Shown: piece by piece, positions 24,817 through 35,040 of the stretch
How the letters are laid out: the number at the start of each line of letters is the position of its first letter
Numbering within the stretch: the stretch's first letter is position 1
DNA from: Gnetum montanum
Taxonomy: Eukaryota; Streptophyta; Gnetopsida; Gnetales; Gnetaceae
NCBI GenBank assembly: GCA_015680685.1
Contig: MNCI01003607.1
Location: forward strand, 236,029-300,028
DNA length: 64,000 nt
Direction of reading: 5' to 3'
The notes under the pieces: model-generated
Seen by the model: the letters and a program-made list of their open reading frames with translations, nothing else
Databases searched by the model: none
Told to the model about the DNA's origin: nothing
Translations under genes and position numbers: made by a program

Positions 24817-25667
24817 TGATGAGATGTGATTTGACAGGCCCCGATGTCAAATACATGACATCGAAGTCCCGACATCATGTACCCGATGTCAATGCTCATA
24901 AGCGACATCAGATACCCAATGTCATCTCATCTAAACCTCATCTATAAATATTGCACTTGGGCTTTCGGATGAGATAGATTTTTACACATCTTAGAAATAG
25001 TTAGTTTTTAGTTGCTTTCCTTTCTGTTATTTCTAGTGCATGCCCGCAGTATGATTTTTGTAGTTGTATGGCACCTTTGATCGAGTGTGACATACTTAGA
25101 CATGTTACATGACTAGTAATAAAGATCAAGATTACTTCCATCATTGCAACATCCACTTAGCTTAATATTATTATTTTAATTATTTAATGATTTCTTTAGT
25201 TAAACATTTCTATTTATTTTTATTTATTGTTCTTATTGTTAAGCGAAATGTATACACCTTAGTCATGAGCGTTTAAGTGTAGATACTTGGTCACCAGAGG
25301 TGTATCATTTGGCACAATCAATGACATGCACTTGGTAAACCTAGAAGTAGCTCCCCGAAGTCCAAGATGTGTATGAATAGTTAAGAGTGGATACCATCAC
25401 TAGAGGCTAATTTATACTTATTTTTTATTATTCATTAGTTAATCAATTTATCTCTTTCTATCATCAGGAGTAGCATAGCATAGAATTAGGAACCACACCA
25501 TCATATGTGACAAAGCTACCACTAGTCTAAGTGGAAAGACAATGAACTACGATCAAGGCATAATGATCTAGATACCACATCTAGTTCCATCCATGGAATT
25601 TGACTAGATTGCATGTGAACGCTTGTAATTCATATGGTTGAGTGTAGGGATACCTTACCGCTCATCA
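24817..25667 (+). repeat. 3' LTR of N1 (complete)
   Basis: 851 bp. U3 holds five GACATC/GATGTC words between 24841 and 24911, TATAAATA at 24943-24950, and a GCCCGCAG word near 25047. Its last 170 bases resemble the reverse complement of 42589-42760, the end of another LTR in this window, ending GAGTGTAGGGATACC...CTCATCA. Confidence 0.85.
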
Positions 25668-25672
25668 TTGGA

Positions 25673-26560
25673 GATCAAAGGATTGGTGTCTAAATTAAAT
25701 CTCTTTTAAGGTACCAAATGCTTTCTCACATTGCTTTGTCCATAGAAATGATGCATCATTCTTAGTTAGTTCCACTAGTGATTTCACAATCTTTAAAATA
25801 TTTTTAATGAATCTTCTGTACTATCCTATACGGCGTAGAAATGATTTAACATCTTTAATAGTTTGTGACCTCTAAGTGATGTTTTGGATGACTCTGATCT
25901 TCTTCAAATCTACCTTTATTTCTTTCTAAGATATGATGTGCCCCAAAACTATACCATCTTGAACCATTAAATGGCTTTGTTGCCATGTAAGCTTTATATT
26001 AATTTTTACACATCTTTTTAATACTTTCTTCAAACCTTCCAAGGATTGTTTAAAATATAGCTCATATGTGGAAAATTCATCTAGTAAGACTTCAACTCCA
26101 TTACCAATTTACTTTTGGAAGATATTAAGCACAAGTATCTGAAAGGTAGCATGTACATTACACAAGCTAAAGGACATTCGCTTGTATGTGAACATCCCCA
26201 TGAATGAGTGAATGTGGTCTTTTCTTGATCTTCTAGTGCAATGTAGATTTGATTGTACTCACTATAGCCATCTAGAAAGCTATAATATGGTGTCCTACTA
26301 TGGTATCCAAAACTTGATCAACAAATGGTAGAGGAAAATGGTCATTAAACATAGCCATGTTCAATAATTTGAAATCAATACAAACCCTCCACTTTCCACC
26401 TTTATTTAGTACAATGACTAGTGATCTAACGCATTCACTATCTACTTTGGGTAGATGAAACCTACTTTTAACAATTTTTTTGGCTCTTACTTAACAACTT
26501 TCTTAAGCTTTGGATTCAACCTTCTTTAAGGTTGGTGACATAGTTTGATAGCTATATCTG
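25673..26560 (-). pseudogene. Reverse transcriptase of G1
   Basis: Minus-strand frames give YYSFLDGYSEYNQIYIALED, then EKTTFTHSWG (near 26210-26290), and GVEVLLDEFSTYE (near 26063-26101), where the family has (Y/F)xDDF. This is the polymerase that copies element RNA into cDNA. The second catalytic Asp is Glu, as in G2. The connection-domain sequence SLVELTKNDASFLW (near 25745-25785) is followed by the N1 insertion point at 25668. Stops are frequent. Confidence 0.85.
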
Positions 26561-26989
26561 TACAGATTTGATGTTGGTAGATGTGTGAATCAATTCCAGT
26601 GATCTCATCATAGGACCATGCAAATGTAGTTGGTCATTTATTTACCACTTCTAGTAATTTTCTCTTTTTTCCTTGTCAAGTTTGGCACTTATAATTATTG
26701 ATGTTTTATTATTTAGAAAAGTATATTCAAGAATATCTAGTAGGGCTTTCAATTCTAAGGATTCTAGTTCATATGTCTCTTGTATCTCTAATCTCCCTCA
26801 TTCAATATCTTCCTCTTCATGTGATTCAATATGAGAAGGTTATCTTTTCAACTATTCTAACTTACCAATTTCTTCCATGTAGGTACTTGTGATTTTATTT
26901 GTCAGTTCCATGTGCATATTGGATTTCCTTTCCTCTTTAGTTATTAGCCATTGGGTACCTTATTGTTGAGTGGTTATTACATATAACCA

Positions 26990-27445
26990 TTTTTGTACAC
27001 ACATCTTCTATGCATCCATTGCATTCTATGATGGCATTATCTTTGATGGCCTAAATTTTCTGCACACAATTACGCCCATTATCATTATATGTGATACATG
27101 GAACTCTATGGCTCTGAATGATTCAAACTTCATCTTCCTTGAATATTTCCAAAGATAAGTCTATGATCCCAAGCTTAGCATCTACTATGCTAAGCCATGC
27201 TCTTCCCATAATTATGAGGAATTTCCCTTTTTTTCCACATGGATGACTAAAAATTCAACAAGACAAGACCAACCACGGATGGTCATAATAACATCTTCTA
27301 CCTATCCAAGTGGAATAACAATGGATTGGTTTGCAAGCTTTAATCAAATGTTGCTCTTCTTAAGCAAGGGTAGGTTCTAAGACTTATACATGTCTTGTAA
27401 AATGAGGTTTACTCCTAACCTAGAATCTAAGAGAGCTTTGCATGA
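26990..27445 (-). pseudogene. Retropepsin of G1
   Basis: In the minus direction: CKALLDSRLGVNLIL (the catalytic DSG motif is DSR here), DMYKS, LKLANQSIVIPLG, then VEDVIMTIRGWSCLVEFLVI and IIMGRAWLSIVDAKLGI (ILGRPFLxTxxAxxD in the family). Order and spacing match the G2 protease closely. The DSG change and several stops make it inactive. Confidence 0.8.
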
Positions 27446-29690
27446 TTTATGTCTTACTATTTGAAGGTATACTAAGGGACTCCTAGGATTTATTCTCTTC
27501 TTTGGAAGTGCTCCTATTTTAATCTAGTGTGTAATTTTTTGTGTGAGCATGATAGTGGTGATTTTCTTATCTATAAGTACTAGAAGCATAGTGTTTCTTG
27601 AAGGAGTATATGTGGATGGGCTAGAGTTAAGTGCAATTCCCATCCTTCGAATCTTTTTTGGACTTATTTTGAAAAAATGATGTTTCATAGCTCTTGGTTT
27701 ATTTGTGACTACATCCTCTTATGTACTCATTACTTGGATAGCTCTTTTTTATTATGGTTTTTTTGGTAGCTCTCCTTACATAACCAATCATGATACTAGT
27801 GGTAAGGAGTTAGGAGTTTTAGTGAGGAACCAACTGTTGGTGGAGACATGTAAGAATTGGAATCCATCTATGAAGTAGTGGATCAATGATATTCTAGTGA
27901 ATAGTAGTGAGAGGAAGCATGGACTGAAGTATTCCCTTGAAAGATTGGATATTGAACATAGTATCCATAGGAATCAAGTTGTCTGTATTGCTTGTGATTA
28001 TTGCCACTGCTACTGGTACTTTTCTTGTAGTTGAGGATATGCCCCACTTGGATAGTACATTTATTGATAGGGCTATTTGAAGTTACCTTGTGGATAAGGT
28101 AATCTTCTATAAATCTATTTCTTAACGAATTTCAAGTTAAGTACATATGCCCTACAGTCCTATAAGTGGGCCATAGTAAGGAAACATCCCATAGGATGTT
28201 CATACTAGTAAATTTTACATCCTTCATCATCTTTTAAATTGGAGTCTATTACTTTCTCTATGATAGAAACCTTTACTGTATTTTTGTAGTTTTCTCATCC
28301 ATTGTCTCTTCTTTTCTTCTTTTCTTTACTTTGGTTAAGGACTTGTTCAGTCTTCTCTTCTACTATCTTCAATGCTATAGCAAATTTCTCATCTATAGAA
28401 TCCCATATTTTCTCTACCTTAATTGCAAAATCATTAACTAATTTCTAAATAGGTAGAGTCTTCCATTGGATTGTATCTTCTAAATTTTCATCTTATTGAG
28501 ATTCGCATATTCTTACATCCCTTCTTCTGATGGTGGGATCTCTATTATATTCTTCAGTTGATTCTTTTTTTTGTAACTCTTCCTCTTCTTTTTCCACTTG
28601 GTCAATGAGTCTCTAAATATGATGAGCTATTATCTCGAATAACATTCCTTGGTCATATGCCCTAAGAGTTTCTCTTATCTTGTTTTATAGTTGATTCCTT
28701 TAAGAAAATCCATGGCCTGGGCACTTCTGTAATGGTGAATAGTATCTGCCCATTATTGCATCAAGGGATTCATGTATCCCTTGCTTTCATCTATTTTCTC
28801 AAATTAGACATCTTGGAATATGTTTAATATTTGTCATTTAAAAGTTCTAGCATTTTTAAATGGATTTCGATTCTAAGGATCTATACCAACTCTCTAGTTC
28901 CTTTATGAGTGTTCTCAGAAATAACTTTAGTTTCTACCAATCATTTTCAATGTTTTGCAAGGCACAGATATCATGAAAGGCTTGAAGATGGTGTTGTGGA
29001 TTTGCATGATATCCACCTTCAAATTTTGGGATATTGGTCATGTCTACTCATTTGATGCAACTATCCCTTACATACATGGTGGGAATATACACTACTTCTC
29101 TTATGTTAATCATGTTGCAAGTGGCTAGTAGGGGTTCTTCATAAACTTTAGGTTTGTGAGATCCATTATAGTGGTGATCCCTTTGATGCTCATAACATAC
29201 TTTCTCTTCATATTTGTCTCTTTCTCCTCTTCTCTCATAATTGTCCTCTTTTTTATTAGGATTTCTTCTTTGATGCTGATGTCTCTCAGGATCCCTTTTT
29301 CTTTTCCTATCATGATCCCTCATTCTTCTTTCTCTCTTGTCATACTCTCTAGAGGAGTGTGGGAAGGAAGTTGGAAAACAATGTCAACTAGTTCTCCCTC
29401 TATGACTTCTTAATTCCTCCCTTTTTGATTCAATGAAGGTTCTAGGCCTTGAGTTCCTCCTAAATGTGGAGTATTCCTTATCTCCTTTTGGTGTTTTTGC
29501 AAGAGCTAAATGCAACTATATTTTGACAGGATCTTCAATACAAATGACTAGTTTTTGAAATTGAGATCCATGATTTTGATAGAATTCATCTATGTGAAAC
29601 ATAGCATCATCTCTTTCCTCTATGACAATTTTTTGTGGTACTTTCTATCCTTTATCAAGCTTATGCCTTATCTCCATAGTAGCATCCCTT
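27446..29690 (-). pseudogene. Gag region of G1
   Basis: Minus-strand scraps of a structural Gag. An arginine/histidine/aspartate-rich N-terminal stretch (RDHDRKRKRDPERHQHQRRN, 29048-29323) is followed by the gag core NFEGGYHANPQHHLQAFHDI and ALQNIENDW (near 28930-29040), like PxFxG...PxxHLxxFxxxC in plant Ty3 Gag. A tyrosine/proline-rich C-terminal part near 27900-28150 parallels G2. Gag forms the particle that packages element RNA. The 5' end runs into an assembly gap. Confidence 0.7.
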
Positions 29691-29698
29691 CTTACTTG

Positions 29699-29996
29699 NN
29701 NNNNNNNNNNNNNNNNNNNNNNNNNNNNNNNNNNNNNNNNNNNNNNNNNNNNNNNNNNNNNNNNNNNNNNNNNNNNNNNNNNNNNNNNNNNNNNNNNNNN
29801 NNNNNNNNNNNNNNNNNNNNNNNNNNNNNNNNNNNNNNNNNNNNNNNNNNNNNNNNNNNNNNNNNNNNNNNNNNNNNNNNNNNNNNNNNNNNNNNNNNNN
29901 NNNNNNNNNNNNNNNNNNNNNNNNNNNNNNNNNNNNNNNNNNNNNNNNNNNNNNNNNNNNNNNNNNNNNNNNNNNNNNNNNNNNNNACTTAAGTAA
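29699..29996. other. Assembly gap (298 N)
   Basis: A run of N between the G1 gag and an LTR fragment. Open frames reported across it have no meaning. Confidence 1.
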
Positions 29997-30412
29997 TTAA
30001 CAAGTAACTAATAAAGCATAAACATATTAAACTATTAAATGCATAAAATAGCTAAGTCCAAATGCTGCAAGGAATGCTTGAATAGTTCCTCTTTATTGTC
30101 GTCACGCCAATGGGCTCAGATACATCAATGCTCGAATAAAGAGCAGATCACTTTTCTTAGCCCTACTGCGGGCACTTGGAAAATATTCTATCTCCTGTGG
30201 GAACAAACTGCAAGAGCTTCACTACTACTACTCAAAAAGTGCCTAAATGAGGCAGAAGGCCCTTTTATATATAGGCCGGGATAGGTGGCTACGTAAACGG
30301 GGCCACGTCGATGCAGGGAGGCTACATCAACGTGCCCACATCGGCGTGGCCGTGTATACGCGGCCCCATATACGCAGCCCAGTTGACGCATTGACTTAAT
30401 GACACTTCATCA
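29997..30412 (-). repeat. Partial LTR of a further family member, cut by the gap
   Basis: On the minus strand it starts TGATGAAGTGTC at 30412, has TATATAAAAGG (near 30270-30280), a GCCCGCAGT word (near 30165) and a CTTTATTC word, the same layout as the G1/G2/N1 LTRs. Its 3' end is lost in the gap. U3 (30285-30395) is unusually GC-rich with repeated ACGTCGATG/ACATCGGCG-type words. It may be a solo LTR or one end of an insertion hidden in the gap. Confidence 0.6.
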
Positions 30413-30871
30413 TTACCTAAGCTTTTGTTGGTTGGTATGGCATGTTCATGTGCTTTGTGATGTGGTATCTTTCTTGTACGTGGTCAACATTTGACCTTAT
30501 GAGGGTTTCTTGTAGCATTGATGGTGCAAAATGTTCTCGAGGCAAAACAATGTTACCCTACAAATATTTCCACCTTAGTTACTCATCCTAGTGAAAGAAA
30601 AGTGTGAAATTAGAATAATATGAATTAGTGTGAGCATAGGAGATTCTAGTTTGCATGGACACACTCCAATCTTCTTCATTATATTCTCTATTATAACTCT
30701 TATGAATTTCATTAGTAGATGGTGATTTCTCCTTGTTTGTAAAAGCAATATTAGATGTTTAATCCCTTAAGTATGTACTTTGGAAACATCTTTTTAAGTG
30801 CGAAGGATTTTCTTGATGACTCTTAACACAACGAACTTTGTAAAATCAACTACTTAGCAAACATTGACACA

Positions 30872-30889
30872 TCTCTGGTAATGACACCA
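30872..30889 (-). other. Primer-binding site of G1 (tRNA-Asp type)
   Basis: The minus strand reads TGGTGTCATTACCAGAGA, one base after the end of the 5' LTR. It differs from the tRNA-Asp type PBS (TGGCGCCGTTGCCGGGGA) only by C-to-T and G-to-A transitions, as expected from decay of methylated cytosines. Confidence 0.7.
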
Positions 30890-30890
30890 A

Positions 30891-31799
30891 TGATAAGTGG
30901 TTGGTTATTTTAACACTCCACCATACAAGTCATAAGTATACATGTGCGACCTAATCATAATCCATGGATGGCCAATGTAGGTTCACTAGTAGTTAAGGTT
31001 CAATTCATGATCATTCTCTTTCTAGTTTGAGTTAGCATAGTTTAATTTGTATGGTTTAACTCTTGGTGAGGCATATGCTAGACTAATGTTATGGTCTCAA
31101 ACTAAGACTAAGCATGAACATGATTGAAATAGAGTAATAGAACTTAAGTCTAAGTGTAATGTAAGTAAAGAAACTATTCTAGCCTATACGCAATAACTAT
31201 CTATTCTTGGCTTACCGTTTATGTCTTAGGCTTATGCAACTGTTAGTGGGGTTACCTAGTGTTATGCTACTGGCCAAACCAAGCAATAATGCTACTGGGA
31301 TTACCAAATGATTACACTTCTTTATTTGAGACCAATCGTACTTAAGATACCATACTAAGGAATAATTAGAAAAGTAAAGTACTTAGAAATTGTAAATGAC
31401 TTGATCAAAGGAAACATATTAAAAAGGTAAAAGTTAAACTAAGTAAGAAACATGAACTAAGTAAAAGTAAACTAAGTAAAATGCTACAATGGTGGAAAAC
31501 AATCTCAATCTTTATTTTTGGCCATGAACTGTGCCCAAGAACAATTCACTAAAACAAAGATTCCATATAATTGCTTAATACTGCACGGTGGGCATTCACT
31601 ATATTGCTAAGTGTAAATCAACAAATCAAACTCCAAGAATTTGCCTAAGTGTTGAACCAAAAGTTCTTCGTTTAACATGATAGTGGGTTAATATTTATAA
31701 TGGAGACCAAGACCCACTACATCATATCTACAATGACATAAGCAAAGCTACGTTATTGTAGATATAATATCACATCTTTGACTTTAAAGGATTTTATCA
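30891..31799 (-). repeat. 5' LTR of G1
   Basis: 909 bp, minus-strand TGATAAAATCC...CACTTATCA with a 6-bp inverted terminus. It aligns with 12280-13181 throughout, including TATAAATA near 31690. Confidence 0.88.
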
Positions 31800-31804
31800 C
31801 AAGG

Positions 31805-32900
31805 GAATGAGAATTTCACCTATAGAAACCAAGAAGCATAATAGATTCCCCAAGGAGGATAACCCATAAAACCAATCATAGATGACCACCTTTCTCCTCC
31901 TGCCCTGACTCAAAGCACTAGAAAAGTAAGCATCTTTGCTTAGAGGTTTGATGCCAACCATCATCATAAGTAAGCATCTTCGCTTACAAGTTTGATGCTA
32001 GCCTTCACCCTTATCTTTGAACTTGGACTTGGTGCAAGAATTGAGCTTGAACTCAAAGATAGAACATCAATAATGTCCTCAAGCATGAAGGCTGAGAACC
32101 TTGAGCTAGACTAGCATCAATGGTGTTGGCCTAAGCTTACATTCCAAGAGAAAACCATGGGTCATTGCAACCCACTGACCACCCCTTCCACATCTCCAAC
32201 CTTGGTTACTTACAATAGCAACATCATTTGAAATAGAGTTGATGATCATTGTAGTGTTACCACTTATATAAAAAAAGAAAACTATCTTGATTGAGGAGAG
32301 ATTTCAAATATTTCATTCTCATGTGAGTTGATTGCATTTCCCTTGTTTGCATCTAATAGGAAACCTCTGCATAAAGTATATTCAAGGACATTTCTCTTCA
32401 AATATAATGCATGAATGAATCCCAACATATTTACAATGTGCTAATTAAAATACTAAGATTTCGACCAGGAAGACTAGTAGAAAATAATTCTAATTTTTAT
32501 GTTGAAACATACCAAGATATCTAGATACCTTAATGACAAGGCCTATAAGTCATCAATGATTAAAAGCCTATTTAGGGTAACAATAAAATTATATAATAAT
32601 ACTATAAAATTGTATATTAGAAAATACATATCCTATAGTAACTAGTCCTTGGTCAAGGACTCTAGTAGAATATATGCAATTGTTTCAACAAATAAGCCTA
32701 TCCTAACAAATGTGCATTAAAATATGTAAGCAAGAGAAACAAGAATTTTTAAGCATAACAAATGGTAGATAAAGTTTTCTACATTTGGTGATTTGGATAA
32801 GTTTTTTTTTTTTTTTCTATTTGTACAATTCTTTAAAGAAATCAAATAATAATCATTTTTTTATTTCTATAAGTTTTATGGCCTGAAATAAGTGAAACAG
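31805..32900. other. Intergenic DNA right of G1
   Basis: No gene is recognised. A phrase of about 30 bases (AGTAAGCATCTTTGCTTA, then a GTTTGATGC word) occurs twice at about 31927 and 31970. Confidence 0.5.
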
Positions 32901-33039
32901 AGATACACCTCAAGATATAACTTTATATAACTCAACACTGCCCATGGGAATTGAACGCCCATGGGAATTGAACCAATCAAAACAATGACTTGGAGCTTCC
33001 AAATCAAGTGTTTTACCACTAGGCTAATGCCTCATTGTT
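32901..33039 (-). repeat. tRNA-like SINE copy 1
   Basis: The minus strand begins GAGGCATTAGCCTAGTGGTA (box A-like, as in tRNA TRGCNNAGTGG), then CTTGATTTGGAAGCTCCAAG and GGTTCAATTCC (box B-like). It ends with the ATATCTTGAGGTGTATCTC tail. A 17-bp tandem duplication lies in the box B area (32940-32975). Confidence 0.7.
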
Positions 33040-33312
33040 AAATAAACAGACTAGAAAGTTGAACATATGCAATAAGGGACATCACTTAAATAAAGTCAAA
33101 GTGCATGCAAAAATTTCTAGGGAAAAAAGCATGCAACATGTCCCTCTTTGAAGAAGTTAAAATGGGGGCCTTGGTTTAGTGATGACTTCCAAAGTATAGA
33201 CATCCCCTTTCTCAATGACTTGCCTCCCTTCTCCAAATTCTATCCCAAAAGCCAAAAAATTATGATTGCCATTAGTAATAAAGGTAATTGAAAAACAGTA
33301 AAATTATAATAT

Positions 33313-33542
33313 ATGTAACATATGTAAAGAGAATAACTATGTGGGGTAACTAGATCAATGTAGCATACGTAGCCTTTAATACTTAATGAAGAACTTCTCA
33401 TTGATGCATCTAAGTAACAATGTGGTGTTATAATATATGTAAAGAGAATAACTGTGTATGGTACCTAGATCAATGTAGCATACTTAGCCTTTAATACTTA
33501 ATGAAGAACTTCTCATTGATGCATCTAAGTAACAATGCGGTA
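33313..33542 (+). repeat. Two tandem copies of a 115-bp unit
   Basis: The unit containing AAAGAGAATAACT and CTCATTGATGCATCTAAGTA occurs at 33313-33427 and 33428-33542 with few differences. Confidence 0.85.
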
Positions 33543-33722
33543 ACAATGCGGTGTTAACCTAGTGGTACAAGTCTTGCTCCAGTAACCCTAAGTTACAAGT
33601 TTGATTCTACTAGCTAACACTGAGTTACATAACCAATACTAGTGGTACAAGTCTTGCTCCAGTAACCCTAAGTTACAAGTTTGATTCTACTAGCTAACAC
33701 TGAGTTACATAACCAATACTTA
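33543..33722 (+). repeat. tRNA-like SINE copy 2 with an 80-bp tandem duplication
   Basis: GCGGTGTTAACCTAGTGGTA (box A-like) and TTACAAGTTTGATTCTACTAG (box B-like) mark the plus-strand SINE. An 80-bp segment is duplicated without visible change (33559-33638, 33639-33718). Confidence 0.72.
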
Positions 33723-35040
33723 AGAAAAATAATATTCTTGAAATGCAATGAAATAGAACTTACAGAAATTACATTTCTGTACATACCTTACAAGCAAATT
33801 TTCAATTGCAACAGAACAATAAGAATCAACAAGTTGCTATACTCAATAACTTAAAATAACTGTTTAGAATTCTTAAAACGTATCAACAAAAAAAAACAGA
33901 AGATGCAACCTTCTTAAATCATGCTAAACTGAGCAATACACATGAATAATGTCTAAGATACAGTCAAATAAAAACTGTCCACTTCAATAACAATTTCCAC
34001 CCTCAGAAATAAACTGGTATGTACTGCAAATAATAGCGAAAGCTCACACAAGAAGCTTTATCGTTCCAAACGGGTAAGGCTCACACCAGACCTAAAAAGC
34101 TCAGAGCCTCGGCAGAACCAGACGAGAGCTTCGTTCTTTCAAACCATTGGCGCGGCGATTCGACCCAAAGCAGGTTCAGCGAAGGTGCGTGCTATAGATA
34201 TTATATACTATAAATATTTAGATAAGCTACTGATCCCTGAATAATTTGTTGGTTAGTTTCCAAAGTATCTGTTCATCTCATACATCCAAATACTATAGTT
34301 TGCTAGAGCTTGTAGTCTTTAAATACACAATTCGTGGCGTGGAGGAACTGCTTATGGATGTAGCAACAGACCATGCATGCAACTAGTATGTAAAAGAACA
34401 TAAACTTGGTAAACAAAAAACCTGCATACCAGTCATCTATATACGGTTCCCAATGCAAACAAGCGGCATTAATCTAAATGCTAGTAATTGGTCCGAGAAA
34501 TGCTAGTAATTGAGAATATACAAGGACGAACATACAGAACCTTCATCGTTACTTGGCTTTCATAGATAGCATACAAACGAACAATAGGCTCAAGTAATCT
34601 ACTGGGATTATTTCGTTGTATCCTATGAAGAACAGGCTCAACCTTACGTAAATGGCATTTATAAATCTACACGGCTCATTATTTGAGGAAACTCCAATAC
34701 GAATTCTATTAGTCCCCATGTAATCAAAATATCTGTCATCCTTTATTTAATTAAGCCACACCGAAGTAAAGTAGCGAACATAACAGAGACCTTTGAAAAT
34801 ATATTCAGTACATCCGTGTTCATCGCAAATAATGGTACCGATTGCTTGTGTTGATAAAAAATCCACTAATTTTAACCAGGAGTGACCAGCACTCCGTCTT
34901 CAAATTCTAGGATCAAATTTTGACAAACATTCATGTTGTCTGATTTGAAAGCCTGACCTCAAACAGCATACTCTGCTATTTAGAATGCAAGTAACAGAGC
35001 TGATCCAGCAAATTTAAAGTCCAAAGAAACATTTACAAAT
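33723..35040. other. 3' flank of the gene
   Basis: AT-rich DNA with no other gene recognised. A minus-strand AATAAA at 34742-34747 is a possible polyadenylation signal about 290 bases past the stop codon of the gene; this is not certain. Confidence 0.4.

Larger units (their letters stand above)
20063..25667 (+). mobile_element. Non-autonomous LTR element N1 nested in G1
   Basis: A plus-strand element of 5605 bp with two LTRs (20063-20744, 3'-truncated; 24817-25667, complete), a polypurine tract, and an internal region that encodes no gag, protease, RT or integrase I can find. It does encode a relative of ORF-X from G1/G2. Termini are TGATGAG...CTCATCA and the target duplication is (C/T)TGGA. 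The LTR has the same architecture as those of G1/G2: TATAAATA, a GCCCGCAGT-like word, AATAAAGATC, and an end near GAGTGTAGGGATACC. It was therefore probably mobilised by a G1/G2-type partner. Confidence 0.85.
12280..31799 (-). mobile_element. Ty3/gypsy retrotransposon G1 (Athila/Tat-like), degenerate
   Basis: A minus-strand element about 19.5 kb long, of which 5.6 kb is the nested N1. Order in element sense: 5' LTR (30891-31799), tRNA-Asp type PBS, gag (about 28100-29690), protease, RT, RNase H, integrase, a long spacer, a coiled-coil ORF, PPT, 3' LTR (12280-13181). The two LTRs align along their whole length by eye. Flanking pentamers are TAAAG (12275-12279) and CAAGG (31800-31804), agreeing at 3 of 5 with two transitions, acceptable for an old insertion. 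All frames carry stops. A further LTR fragment and an assembly gap (29699-30412) sit between gag and the PBS. Confidence 0.8.

Noticed and set aside
29555-29996. Open frames running through the N gap
   Set aside because: They exist only because N does not translate to a stop; the same holds for frames at 43243-44038.
33313-33542. Direct repeats as a CRISPR-like array
   Set aside because: Only two adjacent units with no spacers, in a plant nuclear context.
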